Assembly: GCA_018648325.1 (NCBI GenBank)
Contig: JABGRK010000019.1
Coordinates: 1 to 44,061, forward strand
DNA length: 44,061 bases
From: Chloroflexota bacterium
GTDB taxonomy: Bacteria > Chloroflexota > Dehalococcoidia > JABGRK01
Direction of reading: 5' to 3'
Shown: in pieces, positions 15,760 through 24,748 of the stretch
Layout of the letters: each line of letters begins with the position of its first letter
How positions within the stretch are numbered: position 1 is the first letter of the stretch
Made by a program: the position numbers and the translations under genes
The notes under the pieces: generated by a model
What the model was told of the DNA's origin: nothing
The model's database searches: none
The model's input: the letters and a program-made list of their open reading frames with translations, nothing else

Positions 15760-18162
15760 ATGGTAAATAACCATGTTAAAATGGATAAGTACGCAAAGAG
15801 ACCAAATATACGTTCTGCAGAAAGCGAACCCGGGAATATTGACACCCGGTTAACAAGAGCTAGGATTGTTGTTAAAGGCGTGGTGCAGGGAGTTGGTTTT
15901 AGACCGTTTATTTACCGCTTGGCCAGTGAATATGGCTTAAGCGGATGGGTGCTTAACTCTACGGAGGGCGTGGTGATAGAAGCCGAATGCCCCGTATTTG
16001 TTTTGGATAAGTTCACGAATGATATTACAAACAAAGCTCCACCGCGTGCGGTCATCGAAGACATTGATATCAGTATTTTACCTCCCATAGGCCATGAGTC
16101 GTTTATCATTCACCTAAGCAAGAACACAGAAGATAAGTTTGTGTTGATATCACCCGATATCAGTATCTGCTCCGATTGCTTAAGAGAACTTTTTGATCCT
16201 GCTGACAGGCGCTACCTCTACCCATTTATTAACTGTACCAATTGTGGCCCGCGCTTCACTATAATCAAGGATATCCCGTATGACAGACCAAAAACTACCA
16301 TGAGTGTTTTTGAGCTGTGCCCGCTGTGTGAACACGAATATCACGATCCGGGTGATCGGCGCTTTCACGCTCAGCCGAATGCCTGTTCACACTGTGGCCC
16401 TGGCATTTGGCTGACAAACGGTGATATGTCCGGCAAAAGCATTGCAGATGGACAGAAGGCTATCATAACGGCACAGCACATGCTGGGGGAAGGCGCTGTT
16501 ATCGCTGTAAAAGGGGTTGGTGGCTTTCACGTGGTCTGTGATGCAACCAGCAACTCTGCCGTACATCTTCTTAGACAACGCAAGAATAGAGTCAATAAAC
16601 CGTTTGCTATAATGGTCGCAAGTAGCCAAGAAATAGAAAAGTATTGCTACCTCAGCCAGGAAGAAAAAGCGCTTCTTGAGTCGGCACAACGCCCTATTGT
16701 ATTGCTGCGCCGCAAGCCCAACACTCCTATTTCTGATGCGGTAGCTCCCAACAATTCCCATCTGGGCGTTATGCTTCCATATACACCTTTGCATTATCTA
16801 TTGCTTGAGCAAATGAGGAAAACGACTAGTAACGCGGTGCTGGTTATGACCAGCGGCAACATGAGTGAAGAGCCCATCGCCATTACAAACCAAGAGGCGC
16901 TCCAGCGGTTGAGATCAATGGCGGATGCATTTCTTATGCATGATCGCGATATATATTTGCGCTGCGATGACACGGTGACACGGGTGTTTGACGGGAAAGA
17001 AGCGCTTATTCGCCGCTCACGAGGCTATGCTCCATTCCCGGTCAGGCTTAATTTTGAGACAAAACAAATACTGGCTTGCGGGCCTGAATTAAAAAATACC
17101 TTCTGCATTACCCGGGATAATTATGCTTTCCTAAGCCAGCATATTGGTGATATGGAAAACCTTGAGACCTTAAACTCCTTCAAATCAGGAATTGAGCACT
17201 TCAAAAATATCTTCCGTATTTTGCCTGAAGTGATCGCTTGTGATCTCCACCCCGAGTATCTTGCAACCAAGTATGCCATGGGGCTATATCAGGCAGAAGC
17301 AAAACGCGCGAGCAATAAATTGAAGTTTGTAGCGGTTCAGCATCATCACGCTCATATTGCCAGCTGTATGGCGGAAAACGGGCTGCATGAACCGGTAATA
17401 GGGGTTGTCTTTGATGGGACCGGTTATGGCAGTGACGGGCAGATTTGGGGCGGTGAATTCCTGGTAGCTGATTTTAAGGAGTTTAAGCGTCGTGCCCATT
17501 TCAAATACGTCCCACTTCCCGGTGGCGATAACGCCATTAGGAAGCCATATCGTATGGCCTTAAGTTATCTTGATGAACTTCCCCTGACTTCAATCAAAGG
17601 CTTGACGCTATTTGACAGGATTGATTCGGTAGAGCTCAATATAGTGAGAAAACAAATTAAAAACAGGATTAATTCCCCGCTTACCTCCAGCTGCGGCCGC
17701 TTTTTTGACGCTGTTTCCTCCCTGCTTGGCGTTTGTGACGTAAATGGATATGAGGGAGAAGCAGCAATAAGGCTTGAGATGCTGGCAGATGACGGGTTTC
17801 AAGGTAGTTACTCCTGGCCTGTTTCAAGTAACAAGTTCCCCATTATTATTGATCACAATCCCATCGTTCATGATATAATTTCTGATGTAAAAAGTGGAGT
17901 GCCTGTTGCTATTATTTCTGCAAAATTCCATAATACTGTTGCTGCGATGATTGCTAAAGTGTGCAGTATTATTCGTGAAAAAGACGGATTGACCCAGGTA
18001 GCTTTGAGCGGTGGCGTCTTCCAGAATCTTTACCTTCTTAAAAGAACTATGAGCTTGCTAAAAGATGAGAAATTCGATGTATACGTTCACAACCAGGTGC
18101 CATGCAATGACGGGGGAATCGCTTTGGGGCAGGCTGTGATTGCAAATGCACAAGTAGCTTAA
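15760..18162 (+). CDS. hypF: Carbamoyltransferase HypF
   Basis: An 800-residue enzyme that makes the thiocarbamate precursor of the cyanide ligands of [NiFe] hydrogenase from carbamoyl phosphate and ATP and loads it on HypE. Domains in order: acylphosphatase-like (about 33-120, GVVQGVGFRPFIYRLA), two zinc-finger motifs (CSDCLRELFDPADRRY with CTNCGPRF, and CPLCEHEYHDPGDRRF with CSHCGP), a YrdC-like domain (about 220-410, ending in SRGYAPFPV) and a Kae1-like carbamoyltransferase domain (VQHHHAHIASCMAENGL, GVVFDGTGYGSDG). Length is normal. It follows hypA by 21 bases. Confidence 0.97.
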   Translation: MVNNHVKMDKYAKRPNIRSAESEPGNIDTRLTRARIVVKGVVQGVGFRPFIYRLASEYGLSGWVLNSTEGVVIEAECPVFVLDKFTNDITNKAPPRAVIEDIDISILPPIGHESFIIHLSKNTEDKFVLISPDISICSDCLRELFDPADRRYLYPFINCTNCGPRFTIIKDIPYDRPKTTMSVFELCPLCEHEYHDPGDRRFHAQPNACSHCGPGIWLTNGDMSGKSIADGQKAIITAQHMLGEGAVIAVKGVGGFHVVCDATSNSAVHLLRQRKNRVNKPFAIMVASSQEIEKYCYLSQEEKALLESAQRPIVLLRRKPNTPISDAVAPNNSHLGVMLPYTPLHYLLLEQMRKTTSNAVLVMTSGNMSEEPIAITNQEALQRLRSMADAFLMHDRDIYLRCDDTVTRVFDGKEALIRRSRGYAPFPVRLNFETKQILACGPELKNTFCITRDNYAFLSQHIGDMENLETLNSFKSGIEHFKNIFRILPEVIACDLHPEYLATKYAMGLYQAEAKRASNKLKFVAVQHHHAHIASCMAENGLHEPVIGVVFDGTGYGSDGQIWGGEFLVADFKEFKRRAHFKYVPLPGGDNAIRKPYRMALSYLDELPLTSIKGLTLFDRIDSVELNIVRKQIKNRINSPLTSSCGRFFDAVSSLLGVCDVNGYEGEAAIRLEMLADDGFQGSYSWPVSSNKFPIIIDHNPIVHDIISDVKSGVPVAIISAKFHNTVAAMIAKVCSIIREKDGLTQVALSGGVFQNLYLLKRTMSLLKDEKFDVYVHNQVPCNDGGIALGQAVIANAQVA

Positions 18163-18186
18163 AATATCAGTTTAGGAGAACATTCT

Positions 18187-18411
18187 ATGTGTCTGGCTAT
18201 TCCGGCTAAGGTCATAAAAATTGACGAGCTAAATGCGCAGGTAGAGCTGGGTGGGCTGATTCGGCAGGCAAGCATAATGCTGGTACCGGATATCAATATT
18301 GGCGACTATGTTCTTTTACATGCCGGATTTGCTATTCAAAAGATAGACGAGCAGGAGGCGACAGAAACCCTGAGTCTTCTTTCCCAGCTTACCATTGATG
18401 ATAATCAATAG
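18187..18411 (+). CDS. hypC: Hydrogenase assembly chaperone HypC
   Basis: A 74-residue protein with the diagnostic start MCLAIPAKV, whose Cys2 takes part in carrying the Fe(CN)2CO unit with HypD. The remainder, VELGGLIRQASIMLVP and GDYVLLHAGFAIQKIDEQEA, matches the OB-like fold of the HypC/HupF family. AGGAG precedes the ATG. It sits between hypF and hypD, the usual operon order. Confidence 0.97.
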   Translation: MCLAIPAKVIKIDELNAQVELGGLIRQASIMLVPDINIGDYVLLHAGFAIQKIDEQEATETLSLLSQLTIDDNQ

Positions 18412-18434
18412 AAAACTGATCTGAGGTATAAATA

Positions 18435-19514
18435 ATGAAGCTAGTTGATGAGTTTCGTGATTCTGCGATTGCCAAACGACTTGCCAGTAAATTGCAGGCC
18501 AGGAAGACTGCCGCAGTTAATCTGATGGAAGTTTGCGGTACTCATACCGTCGCAATTTTCAAGCATGGGATCAGGCAGATTCTCCCCCAAAGCGTTAAAC
18601 TCATTTCAGGGCCAGGTTGTCCTGTATGCGTAACACCCAACAATGACATAGACAATGCTATTACACTGGTACAGGATACAAGTGTAATTCTTACTACATT
18701 CGGAGATATGATGAAAGTGCCGGGTACAAGTTCCAGCTTTCAATATGAAAAAGCAGCAGGTGCCGACATCAGGGTGGTCTACTCCGTTTTAGACGCACTT
18801 CAGATGGCGCGAGATAATCCCGATAGAAAAGTGGTGTTTTTGGGTGTTGGTTTTGAAACCACCACGCCAACAATAGCAGCAGCTATTTTAGAAGCCCAGA
18901 GGCTGAAACTAAACAATTTTTTCTTGTTTCCCGCACATAAAGTGGTGCCGCCGGCAATGAGGGCGCTGCTTAGTTCTGATGATGTGAAGATCGATGGATT
19001 CATTTGCCCCGGGCATGTAAGTGCAATTATAGGCTCAAAACCGTATGAATTTATTGCTAAGGAGTATGGTATACCCTGCGTAATTGCTGGATTTGAGCCG
19101 CTGGATATTATGCTGGCCATCGATATGCTACTGGACCAGATTGCCAGCGGGAAAAGTCAGATTGAAATACAGTATCGCCGGGCAGTCAGCGCTGAGGGAA
19201 ATGTAGTGGCTCTGGGTATTTTAAACAGGGTTTTTGAAGTTACCGACGCATACTGGCGGGGAATCGGTGAGATTCCTGGAACCGGGCTGAAACTGCGAGC
19301 GGAGTATAGAAAATTCGATGCCAAGGACGTATTTGGAATTGAATCGGGTTATGACACAGAAAAGGAGAGTTGCCAGTGCGGTGACATACTGCGAGGAATC
19401 TTAGACCCTCCTTCATGCAGTTTTTTCGGCAAAGCATGTACACCGGAACACCCGGTAGGACCATGTATGGTCTCCAGCGAAGGATCATGCGCTGCCTGGT
19501 ACCTGTATCAGTAG
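18435..19514 (+). CDS. hypD: Hydrogenase maturation protein HypD
   Basis: A 359-residue iron-sulfur protein that acts as the scaffold for the Fe(CN)2CO group of [NiFe] hydrogenase. Conserved stretches are LMEVCGTHTVAIFKHGIR, LISGPGCPVCVTP, GVGFETTTPTIAAA and ICPGHVSAIIG. The C-terminal cysteines that hold the [4Fe-4S] cluster appear as SCQCGDILRGI, CSFFGKACTPEHPVGPCMVS and GSCAAW. Length is normal. GAGG lies before the ATG, 23 bases after hypC. Confidence 0.97.
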   Translation: MKLVDEFRDSAIAKRLASKLQARKTAAVNLMEVCGTHTVAIFKHGIRQILPQSVKLISGPGCPVCVTPNNDIDNAITLVQDTSVILTTFGDMMKVPGTSSSFQYEKAAGADIRVVYSVLDALQMARDNPDRKVVFLGVGFETTTPTIAAAILEAQRLKLNNFFLFPAHKVVPPAMRALLSSDDVKIDGFICPGHVSAIIGSKPYEFIAKEYGIPCVIAGFEPLDIMLAIDMLLDQIASGKSQIEIQYRRAVSAEGNVVALGILNRVFEVTDAYWRGIGEIPGTGLKLRAEYRKFDAKDVFGIESGYDTEKESCQCGDILRGILDPPSCSFFGKACTPEHPVGPCMVSSEGSCAAWYLYQ

Positions 19515-19571
19515 TTAAGCATCAAATTGATAACAGGCATACCATATTGAAATAAATACAGGACTAATTAG

Positions 19572-20603
19572 ATGCAAAACAGCAGAATAACTCTTGGACA
19601 CGGTAGTGGTGGCAAACTCAGTCATGACTTGATTGAGTCTGTGTTTATTTCACAATTTTGGAATGATATCAGCGCTCGAAGTGATGATTCTGCCGTATTC
19701 TCGCTGGGAAATGATAACGGCAATATTGGCGATAAACAACTGGCTTTTACAACTGATTCTTACGTGGTCAAGCCCATAACCTGGCCTGGTGGAGATATTG
19801 GCAAACTTGCAGTATGCGGCACCGTTAATGATCTGGCAGTGGTTGGGGCCACCCCGCTTTATTTGTCGGCTGCCTTTGTTATAGAAGAAGGTTTGCTTCT
19901 AACAACCTTAACCGAAGTAGTAAAATCAATGGCCGAAACGGCAGCCGAGGCTAATATAAAAATCGTTACCGGTGACACCAAAGTGGTGGAAAGGGGCAGC
20001 GCCGATGGCCTCTTCATTAATACTGCCGGTGTAGGCGTAATTCCGTCGGGGCTCAGGATTTCTGGAGATGGGGCTAAAGTCGGAGACGCCATCATTTTAT
20101 CCGGCTCAATTGGAGATCACGGCATTGCTGTTCTTTCCGCAAGGGAAGGTCTGGTTTTTGCAAACGAGTTAAAAAGCGATGTTGCCCCTCTTAATCACAT
20201 GATTAGTGCCATGCTCAATTCAGGCAGTAGTATCCATGTAATGCGTGATCCTACCAGAGGAGGATTGGCCACAACACTCAAAGAAATTGCAAAACAGTCG
20301 AAGGTCGCGATTAGTATTAGCGAAGAGAAAATCCCTGTAAAGCAAGAGGTAACCGCGGCTTGTGAGATGTTGGGGTATGATCCTTTGCATGTTGCAAATG
20401 AAGGTAAATTGATTGCTTGTGTCGCCCGCGAAGATGCTGATAAGGTACTGGATATAATGCGAAACTCCGGATATGGGCAAGAGGCAACTATTATCGGTGA
20501 GGTTCTGGCCGAATCCAGCGCAATGGTAATGATGAAAACAAAGATAGGTGGCACCAGAATAGTGGACATGCTGGTTGGTGAAATGTTGCCGCGTATCTGT
20601 TAA
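19572..20603 (+). CDS. hypE: Hydrogenase maturation protein HypE
   Basis: A 343-residue ATP-dependent enzyme of the PurM/SelD fold that dehydrates the carbamoyl group on its own C-terminal cysteine to thiocyanate. It begins ITLGHGSGGKLSHDLIES, has AFTTDSYVVKPITWPGGDIG and GTVNDLAVVGA, and RDPTRGGLATTLKEIA. It ends in PRIC, the invariant C-terminal tail whose last Cys is the carrier. This is the last gene of the hyp operon. No hypB follows. Confidence 0.97.
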   Translation: MQNSRITLGHGSGGKLSHDLIESVFISQFWNDISARSDDSAVFSLGNDNGNIGDKQLAFTTDSYVVKPITWPGGDIGKLAVCGTVNDLAVVGATPLYLSAAFVIEEGLLLTTLTEVVKSMAETAAEANIKIVTGDTKVVERGSADGLFINTAGVGVIPSGLRISGDGAKVGDAIILSGSIGDHGIAVLSAREGLVFANELKSDVAPLNHMISAMLNSGSSIHVMRDPTRGGLATTLKEIAKQSKVAISISEEKIPVKQEVTAACEMLGYDPLHVANEGKLIACVAREDADKVLDIMRNSGYGQEATIIGEVLAESSAMVMMKTKIGGTRIVDMLVGEMLPRIC

Positions 20604-20765
20604 GAATAATGAAGTAATCTAGTTAGTTAATCCTCTGGCATTCAATATAAATTCGGCAACACGTAAGCTTGTATCACAGCCCCCATAATAGTGAATACTT
20701 TAGTAATCTCACTACTCTTTTTCACTGCTCTTTCCCCCACTGGCCTAACAACCCGCTTTCATCGC

Positions 20766-20783
20766 AAAACAGGTATAAACTCT
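20766..20783 (+). promoter_or_regulatory. Copy 1 of AAAACARGTRTAAAC motif
   Basis: AAAACAGGTATAAACTCT, 226 bases before the hydrogenase ATG at its right end. It differs from copy 2 at one position in 18. It resembles the motif upstream of hypA at 15344-15358. Confidence 0.45.
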
Positions 20784-20844
20784 TCTTGCATTTGGGCATG
20801 TACCCCCCAACGACCCCTCACATTGATGCTGTAGTTATGATTAT

Positions 20845-20862
20845 AAAACAAGTATAAACTCT
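20845..20862 (+). promoter_or_regulatory. Copy 2 of AAAACARGTRTAAAC motif
   Basis: AAAACAAGTATAAACTCT, 79 bases after copy 1. Its first 15 bases differ from the motif upstream of hypA at one position (A for G). A reverse-oriented partial match, GTTCATACTTGTCAT, lies at 20898-20912. Confidence 0.45.
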
Positions 20863-20869
20863 GCTAACG

Positions 20870-20929
20870 TTTGGGTACATTCCGGTCATATATCTGGGTT
20901 CATACTTGTCATATATTTGCGTATATACC
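20870..20929. repeat. Two and a half tandem 23-base units
   Basis: Units 20870-20892 and 20893-20915 are adjacent and agree at 18 of 23 positions, each running from T-T/C-TGGGT to GTCATATA. A third partial unit starts at 20916 (TTTGCGTATATACC). They lie 80-140 bases before the hydrogenase start codon and could bind a regulator cooperatively. Confidence 0.5.
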
Positions 20930-21008
20930 TCCTTATGCTGCCATACATGGATGCTATAGTTGTCATATAGAGTCTGATATAACAAATTGGCCCCCCAAGG
21001 AGGTAGTA

Positions 21009-21866
21009 ATGCCGGAAACCATGCCCAAAGAACTGCCGGTAATCTGGTTGCAGGGAGCGGGGTGTACAGGTTGCTCCGTCTCCGTTCTGAATTCAGTTAG
21101 TCCCAGTATCAAAAATGTGATAGTAGACGAAGTGGTACCGGGAACTCATATTAACGTGCGATTTCACCCCAATATAATGGCAGGGTCAGGAGACGCCATT
21201 ATCAAGGTACTTGACGATACACAGGAGCAGGACAAAGGCGGTTATGTTCTGGTGATAGAAGGTGCGGTGCCTATCGCCAAGGACGGCAAATATTGCACCG
21301 TGGGCGAAGAAAATGGAAAAGCTGTACCGATGGTGTCACGAGTTAAGTCTCTGTCCGCTAATGCGGTAGCAGTCGTGGCGCTGGGAACATGTGCTTCCTA
21401 TGGTGGGATCTCGGCTGCCAGTCCAAACCCTGCTAACTGCCGCAGTGTTTCAGAAGTATTGAAAACCGAGGGCATTGCTACCCCGGTAGTCAATATCCCC
21501 GGTTGTGCTCCCCATCCTGATTGGTTTGTAGGAACCGTTGCGTCCATACTGCTGTTCGGTTTACCCACTGCAGGTGATGTGGATGAGAACGGACGCCCAA
21601 AGGCATTTTATAACTCCCTGATTCATGATAACTGCCAGCGGCGGGCTTACTATGATGAGAATAAATTTGCCAAAAAGCTCGGTGACCCGGGTTGTCTTTA
21701 TGAACTGGGATGCAAGGGCCCTGTAACCTATGCTGATTGTGCGACCAGGCTCTGGAACAACGGTGCAAACTGGTGTGTGGGGAGTGGTTCCCCTTGTCTG
21801 GGTTGTGTAGAACCGGGCTTTCCGGATATGGTTTCGCCAATGTATGAGAAAATTGTTGAGGTTTAA
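21009..21866 (+). CDS. [NiFe] hydrogenase small subunit, no Tat signal
   Basis: A 285-residue electron-transfer subunit if started at the ATG at 21009, which has a perfect AAGGAGG five bases upstream. The proximal cluster ligands begin at C19 and C22 (QGAGCTGCSVSVLN), with GTCASYGGI and GCAPHPDW further on. The medial and distal clusters are seen in HDNCQRRAYYDENKF, CLYELGCKGP and SGSPCLGCVEPGFPD. The pattern is that of group 1/2 uptake hydrogenases. Unlike exported members there is no twin-arginine signal, so the enzyme should stay in the cytoplasm. First gene of a seven-gene unit reaching 27229. Confidence 0.95.
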   Translation: MPETMPKELPVIWLQGAGCTGCSVSVLNSVSPSIKNVIVDEVVPGTHINVRFHPNIMAGSGDAIIKVLDDTQEQDKGGYVLVIEGAVPIAKDGKYCTVGEENGKAVPMVSRVKSLSANAVAVVALGTCASYGGISAASPNPANCRSVSEVLKTEGIATPVVNIPGCAPHPDWFVGTVASILLFGLPTAGDVDENGRPKAFYNSLIHDNCQRRAYYDENKFAKKLGDPGCLYELGCKGPVTYADCATRLWNNGANWCVGSGSPCLGCVEPGFPDMVSPMYEKIVEV

Positions 21867-21987
21867 TTAGTACTTACAAACCAGAACCTGTTTTTAGTCC
21901 TACCATATGAGGTGATAGATCAGAAACGCCTGAGAATGAAGCGGGCTGATTTTGAATAAAGAAACTACTTTAAAGAGGTCAAACGAA

Positions 21988-23547
21988 ATGCGCAAAATAG
22001 TAATTGATCCTGTTACCCGGATTGAAGGACACCTAAGTATCGAGGCGATGATAGATGATGGCGAAATAAAAGAAGCCAAGACTATTGGTAATATGTTTCG
22101 CGGGCTCGAAGTCATTTTGAAAGGGAGGGATCCACGTGATGCGCAAAGACTGACTCAACGCGTCTGTGGCGTTTGCCCTACCAGTCATGCCACTGCTTCC
22201 ACCTTAAATCTTGATAGTGCCTTCGGAATCGCCGACAAGATACCTGATAATGGCAGGATTATTCGTAACTTAATCCTGGGTGCAGCTCATATTGCTGACC
22301 ATATCCTTCATTTTTATCATCTGGCGGCTCTGGACTATGTAGATGTTACCTCAGTGGCTAAATACGAAGGTAATGACCCGGCTCTGAACTCGGTTAAAAA
22401 GTTCATTGAACGTGGTGCACTTGGTCCTTTCGTTCCTAGATACGAAGGAGATTATCGACTGCCCGATGAAGTTAACCAGAAACTTACCGCCCATTATCTG
22501 GATGCGCTTATTATGCGTCGTAAGGGTCAGGAGATGCTGTCTATCTTCGGAGGCAAGATGCCCCTTAATGTGGGTATCGTGCCAGGCGGTGTTACCGAGG
22601 TGCCCACAGTTGATAAAATTACCAATTTCCTATGGAGGCTTAACGAACTGCGAGACTTCGTTGATAACGTTTACTTGCCGGATGTTCTGGCGGTTGCCGA
22701 AGCTTACAGTGATTACTTTGCTATAGGTAAGGGATGTGGCAATTACCTTTCCTATGGGAGCTATGAACTAGACGGTAAAGAAGCCGACCTTACCAAGAGA
22801 GAGAGATTATTTAAACGAGGTACGATATCAGCCGACCTGATACTGGGAGAAATTAATCCTGACAATATTGCAGAAGAAGTAAAGCATTCCTGGTATGCCA
22901 GCTCAACAACAGGAAAGAATCCGGCTTATGGCCAGACTCAATCAGATATTGAAAAAGAGGGGGCATATTCCTTCCTGAAGTCCCCCCGTTATAATGGTAA
23001 GGTCTATGAGGCCGGACCGCTGTCCCGCATGCTGGTTACCTATGCCAGTGGCGAGCCAACAGTTAAACCTATGATTGATTCGGTGCTGGCCAAGTTCAAT
23101 GCTCCACCGGATGTTCTATTCTCTGTTCTGGGTCGTCACGCTGCACGAGCACTGGAGACCAAAGTTATAGCTGATAAAATGGTTGACTGGCTGCTCCAGA
23201 TTAAGCCAGGAGAGCCTTCCTACATTGATTACGAAATACCGGATGAGGCACAGGGAATGGGGCTGGTTGAGGCAGCCAGAGGTGCGCTCGGTCATTGGAT
23301 AGAAATAAAGGATAAGAAGATTGCCAATTACCAGGTAGTAACCCCCACTTCATGGAATGCATCGCCTAGGGATGACAAGAATCAGCCCGGTCCTATTGAA
23401 CAAGCCATAATAGGGACCAAGATAAAAGATGAAGAAAATCCGTTTGAGATCGTACGTATCGTAAGGTCTTTTGATCCCTGTCTGGCCTGTGCGATACACC
23501 TGATTACTCCTAAGGGAAGGAGCCTAGGAAAGTTCCGTGTTTCATAA
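21988..23547 (+). CDS. [NiFe] hydrogenase large subunit
   Basis: A 519-residue catalytic subunit if started at the ATG at 21988, with AGAGG upstream and the family start MRKIVIDPVTRIEGH. The nickel ligands are in RVCGVCPTSH (C60, C63) and near the end DPCLACAIH (C498, C501). Fifteen residues after His504 (LITPKGRSLGKFRVS) form the peptide removed by the maturation protease, whose gene follows. Together with the small subunit it oxidises H2. No membrane cytochrome b gene is present, so a soluble electron acceptor is expected. Confidence 0.97.
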   Translation: MRKIVIDPVTRIEGHLSIEAMIDDGEIKEAKTIGNMFRGLEVILKGRDPRDAQRLTQRVCGVCPTSHATASTLNLDSAFGIADKIPDNGRIIRNLILGAAHIADHILHFYHLAALDYVDVTSVAKYEGNDPALNSVKKFIERGALGPFVPRYEGDYRLPDEVNQKLTAHYLDALIMRRKGQEMLSIFGGKMPLNVGIVPGGVTEVPTVDKITNFLWRLNELRDFVDNVYLPDVLAVAEAYSDYFAIGKGCGNYLSYGSYELDGKEADLTKRERLFKRGTISADLILGEINPDNIAEEVKHSWYASSTTGKNPAYGQTQSDIEKEGAYSFLKSPRYNGKVYEAGPLSRMLVTYASGEPTVKPMIDSVLAKFNAPPDVLFSVLGRHAARALETKVIADKMVDWLLQIKPGEPSYIDYEIPDEAQGMGLVEAARGALGHWIEIKDKKIANYQVVTPTSWNASPRDDKNQPGPIEQAIIGTKIKDEENPFEIVRIVRSFDPCLACAIHLITPKGRSLGKFRVS

Positions 23548-24049
23548 AGCTCCGGAAAAATCCATAAATTCGGTTCAAACGCCTCGAATAGTGGTTCTGG
23601 GAGTAGGTAATATGTTGATGAAAGACGAGGGGATTGGCATACATGTCATAGAGGCATTGGCGGGCAATCCGCTACTTGCTAACATCAACGTGGAGATACT
23701 GGATGGAGGAACATCCCCGGATATCCTTCACCTGTTGGGAGAAACGGGCAAGCTGATTATAGTGGATGCAGTAAAGGGGGGTGATGATCCTGGTTCCATT
23801 TATCGCTTTCATGCCCAGGACATAACCGTAGAAAACAATTATCCCGTTTCCCTGCATCAGTTAAGCCTGTTTGAAAGCCTGGACATGATGGACTGTATGG
23901 GAGACAAACCAGAAGAAACCGTTATTATCGGAGTAGAACCGAAAGAGATAAGAGCTGGACTTGAATTATCGCCTGAGCTTGAGCAAAAGGTCCCCCAAAT
24001 AGTAAAGCTTGTGCTTGATGAAATTATGGAGGAAACCACAAAATGTTAG
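23537..24049 (+). CDS. Hydrogenase maturation protease (HyaD/HupD family)
   Basis: A 170-residue endopeptidase that removes the C-terminal peptide of the large subunit after nickel insertion. The signature VLGVGNMLMKDEGIGIHVIEAL carries the metal-binding Glu, and VEILDGGTSPDILHLL carries the second acidic ligand. The third expected ligand is the His in VSLHQLSL. It begins at a GTG inside the large-subunit gene (overlap of 11 bases), which indicates translational coupling. Its stop overlaps the next start. Confidence 0.93.
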   Translation: MFHKAPEKSINSVQTPRIVVLGVGNMLMKDEGIGIHVIEALAGNPLLANINVEILDGGTSPDILHLLGETGKLIIVDAVKGGDDPGSIYRFHAQDITVENNYPVSLHQLSLFESLDMMDCMGDKPEETVIIGVEPKEIRAGLELSPELEQKVPQIVKLVLDEIMEETTKC

Positions 24050-24684
24050 TTTCAGAACAAAAGCCTGTTGAAGAAATACTGCGCTATCTGGATGGAGAGA
24101 ATAATATCTTCCTTGTTGGCTGCAAAGGATGTGCCGAAGGTTTTGAGAGTGGTGGGGAACCGCAAGTAATGGAAATGAAACAGAAGCTTGAGGCCGAAGG
24201 TAAAACCGTTATCGGATTTACACTTATCGATATGGTGTGCAATCAATCGCTGAGCAGGATGAAGTTAATTCCCTACCAGCAGGTACTTGATGGCACGAAT
24301 GCTTTACTGTGTCTTACCTGCGGTAGCGGGGTTCAGTCACTATCATCTGTGGTTAACAAACTGGTCTATCCGGGATGCAATACGATTTCCTCAGTGGGTG
24401 GACATGCAGAATGGAAAGAGGCTGAGCGCTGTATGGAGTGTGGCGATTGTGTGCTGGCATACACCGGTGGCATCTGCCCCATAGCCAGGTGCTCAAAGAG
24501 CATGTCAAACGGCCCCTGTGGTGGCTCAGAGAATAAACAATGCGAAGTTAATCCGGGCATAGATTGCGCCTGGCATCTGATTGTAGAGAGACTCACCAAA
24601 CTGGGGAGATTGGATAAGCTGGAAGAAGTTATCCCGCCTAAAAACTGGGGTGTAAGTCTTACAGGAGGTCCCCCCAGGTACTAA
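24043..24684 (+). CDS. metV: MetV-type zinc/Fe-S subunit of methylene-THF reductase
   Basis: A 213-residue protein of the 'methylene-tetrahydrofolate reductase C-terminal domain' family, called MetV in acetogens. The N-terminal part has FLVGCKGCAEGFESGG and LLCLTCGSGVQSLS. The C-terminal part is Cys-rich: CMECGDCVLAYTGGICPIARC, then MSNGPCGG and CEVNPGIDCAW. MetV binds zinc and/or an Fe-S centre and couples MetF to an electron donor. The ATG overlaps the protease stop, so it is translated from the hydrogenase message. The link of metV to a [NiFe] hydrogenase, with no hdrABC nearby, is unusual. Confidence 0.85.
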   Translation: MLVSEQKPVEEILRYLDGENNIFLVGCKGCAEGFESGGEPQVMEMKQKLEAEGKTVIGFTLIDMVCNQSLSRMKLIPYQQVLDGTNALLCLTCGSGVQSLSSVVNKLVYPGCNTISSVGGHAEWKEAERCMECGDCVLAYTGGICPIARCSKSMSNGPCGGSENKQCEVNPGIDCAWHLIVERLTKLGRLDKLEEVIPPKNWGVSLTGGPPRY

Positions 24685-24748
24685 TAGACATCGGAATTAT
24701 AAGTTATGTAGTTTTTAGCTAAGGGGACTTAGCAGAGGATAAAAGCTG

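Larger units (their letters stand above)
20604..21008. promoter_or_regulatory. Regulatory region of the hydrogenase operon with iterated motifs
   Basis: A 405-base leader between hypE and the hydrogenase small subunit. Two direct repeats, AAAACAGGTATAAACTCT (20766-20783) and AAAACAAGTATAAACTCT (20845-20862), lie 79 bases apart. Each is followed by TTTGGG-type boxes at 20791 and 20870, and the second box begins two adjacent 23-base units (20870-20892 and 20893-20915, 18 of 23 matches) and a third weaker unit (20916-20929). TGATGCTGTAGTTATGATTA (20824) resembles GGATGCTATAGTTGTCATA (20949). An upstream in-frame extension of the hydrogenase ORF to 20871 is not believed to be coding. Confidence 0.5.

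Noticed and set aside
20871-21008. Upstream in-frame extension of the hydrogenase small subunit (46 codons)
   Set aside because: It has no ribosome binding site, overlaps the repeat units, and encodes nothing like a Tat signal. The ATG at 21009 with a perfect AAGGAGG is the convincing start.
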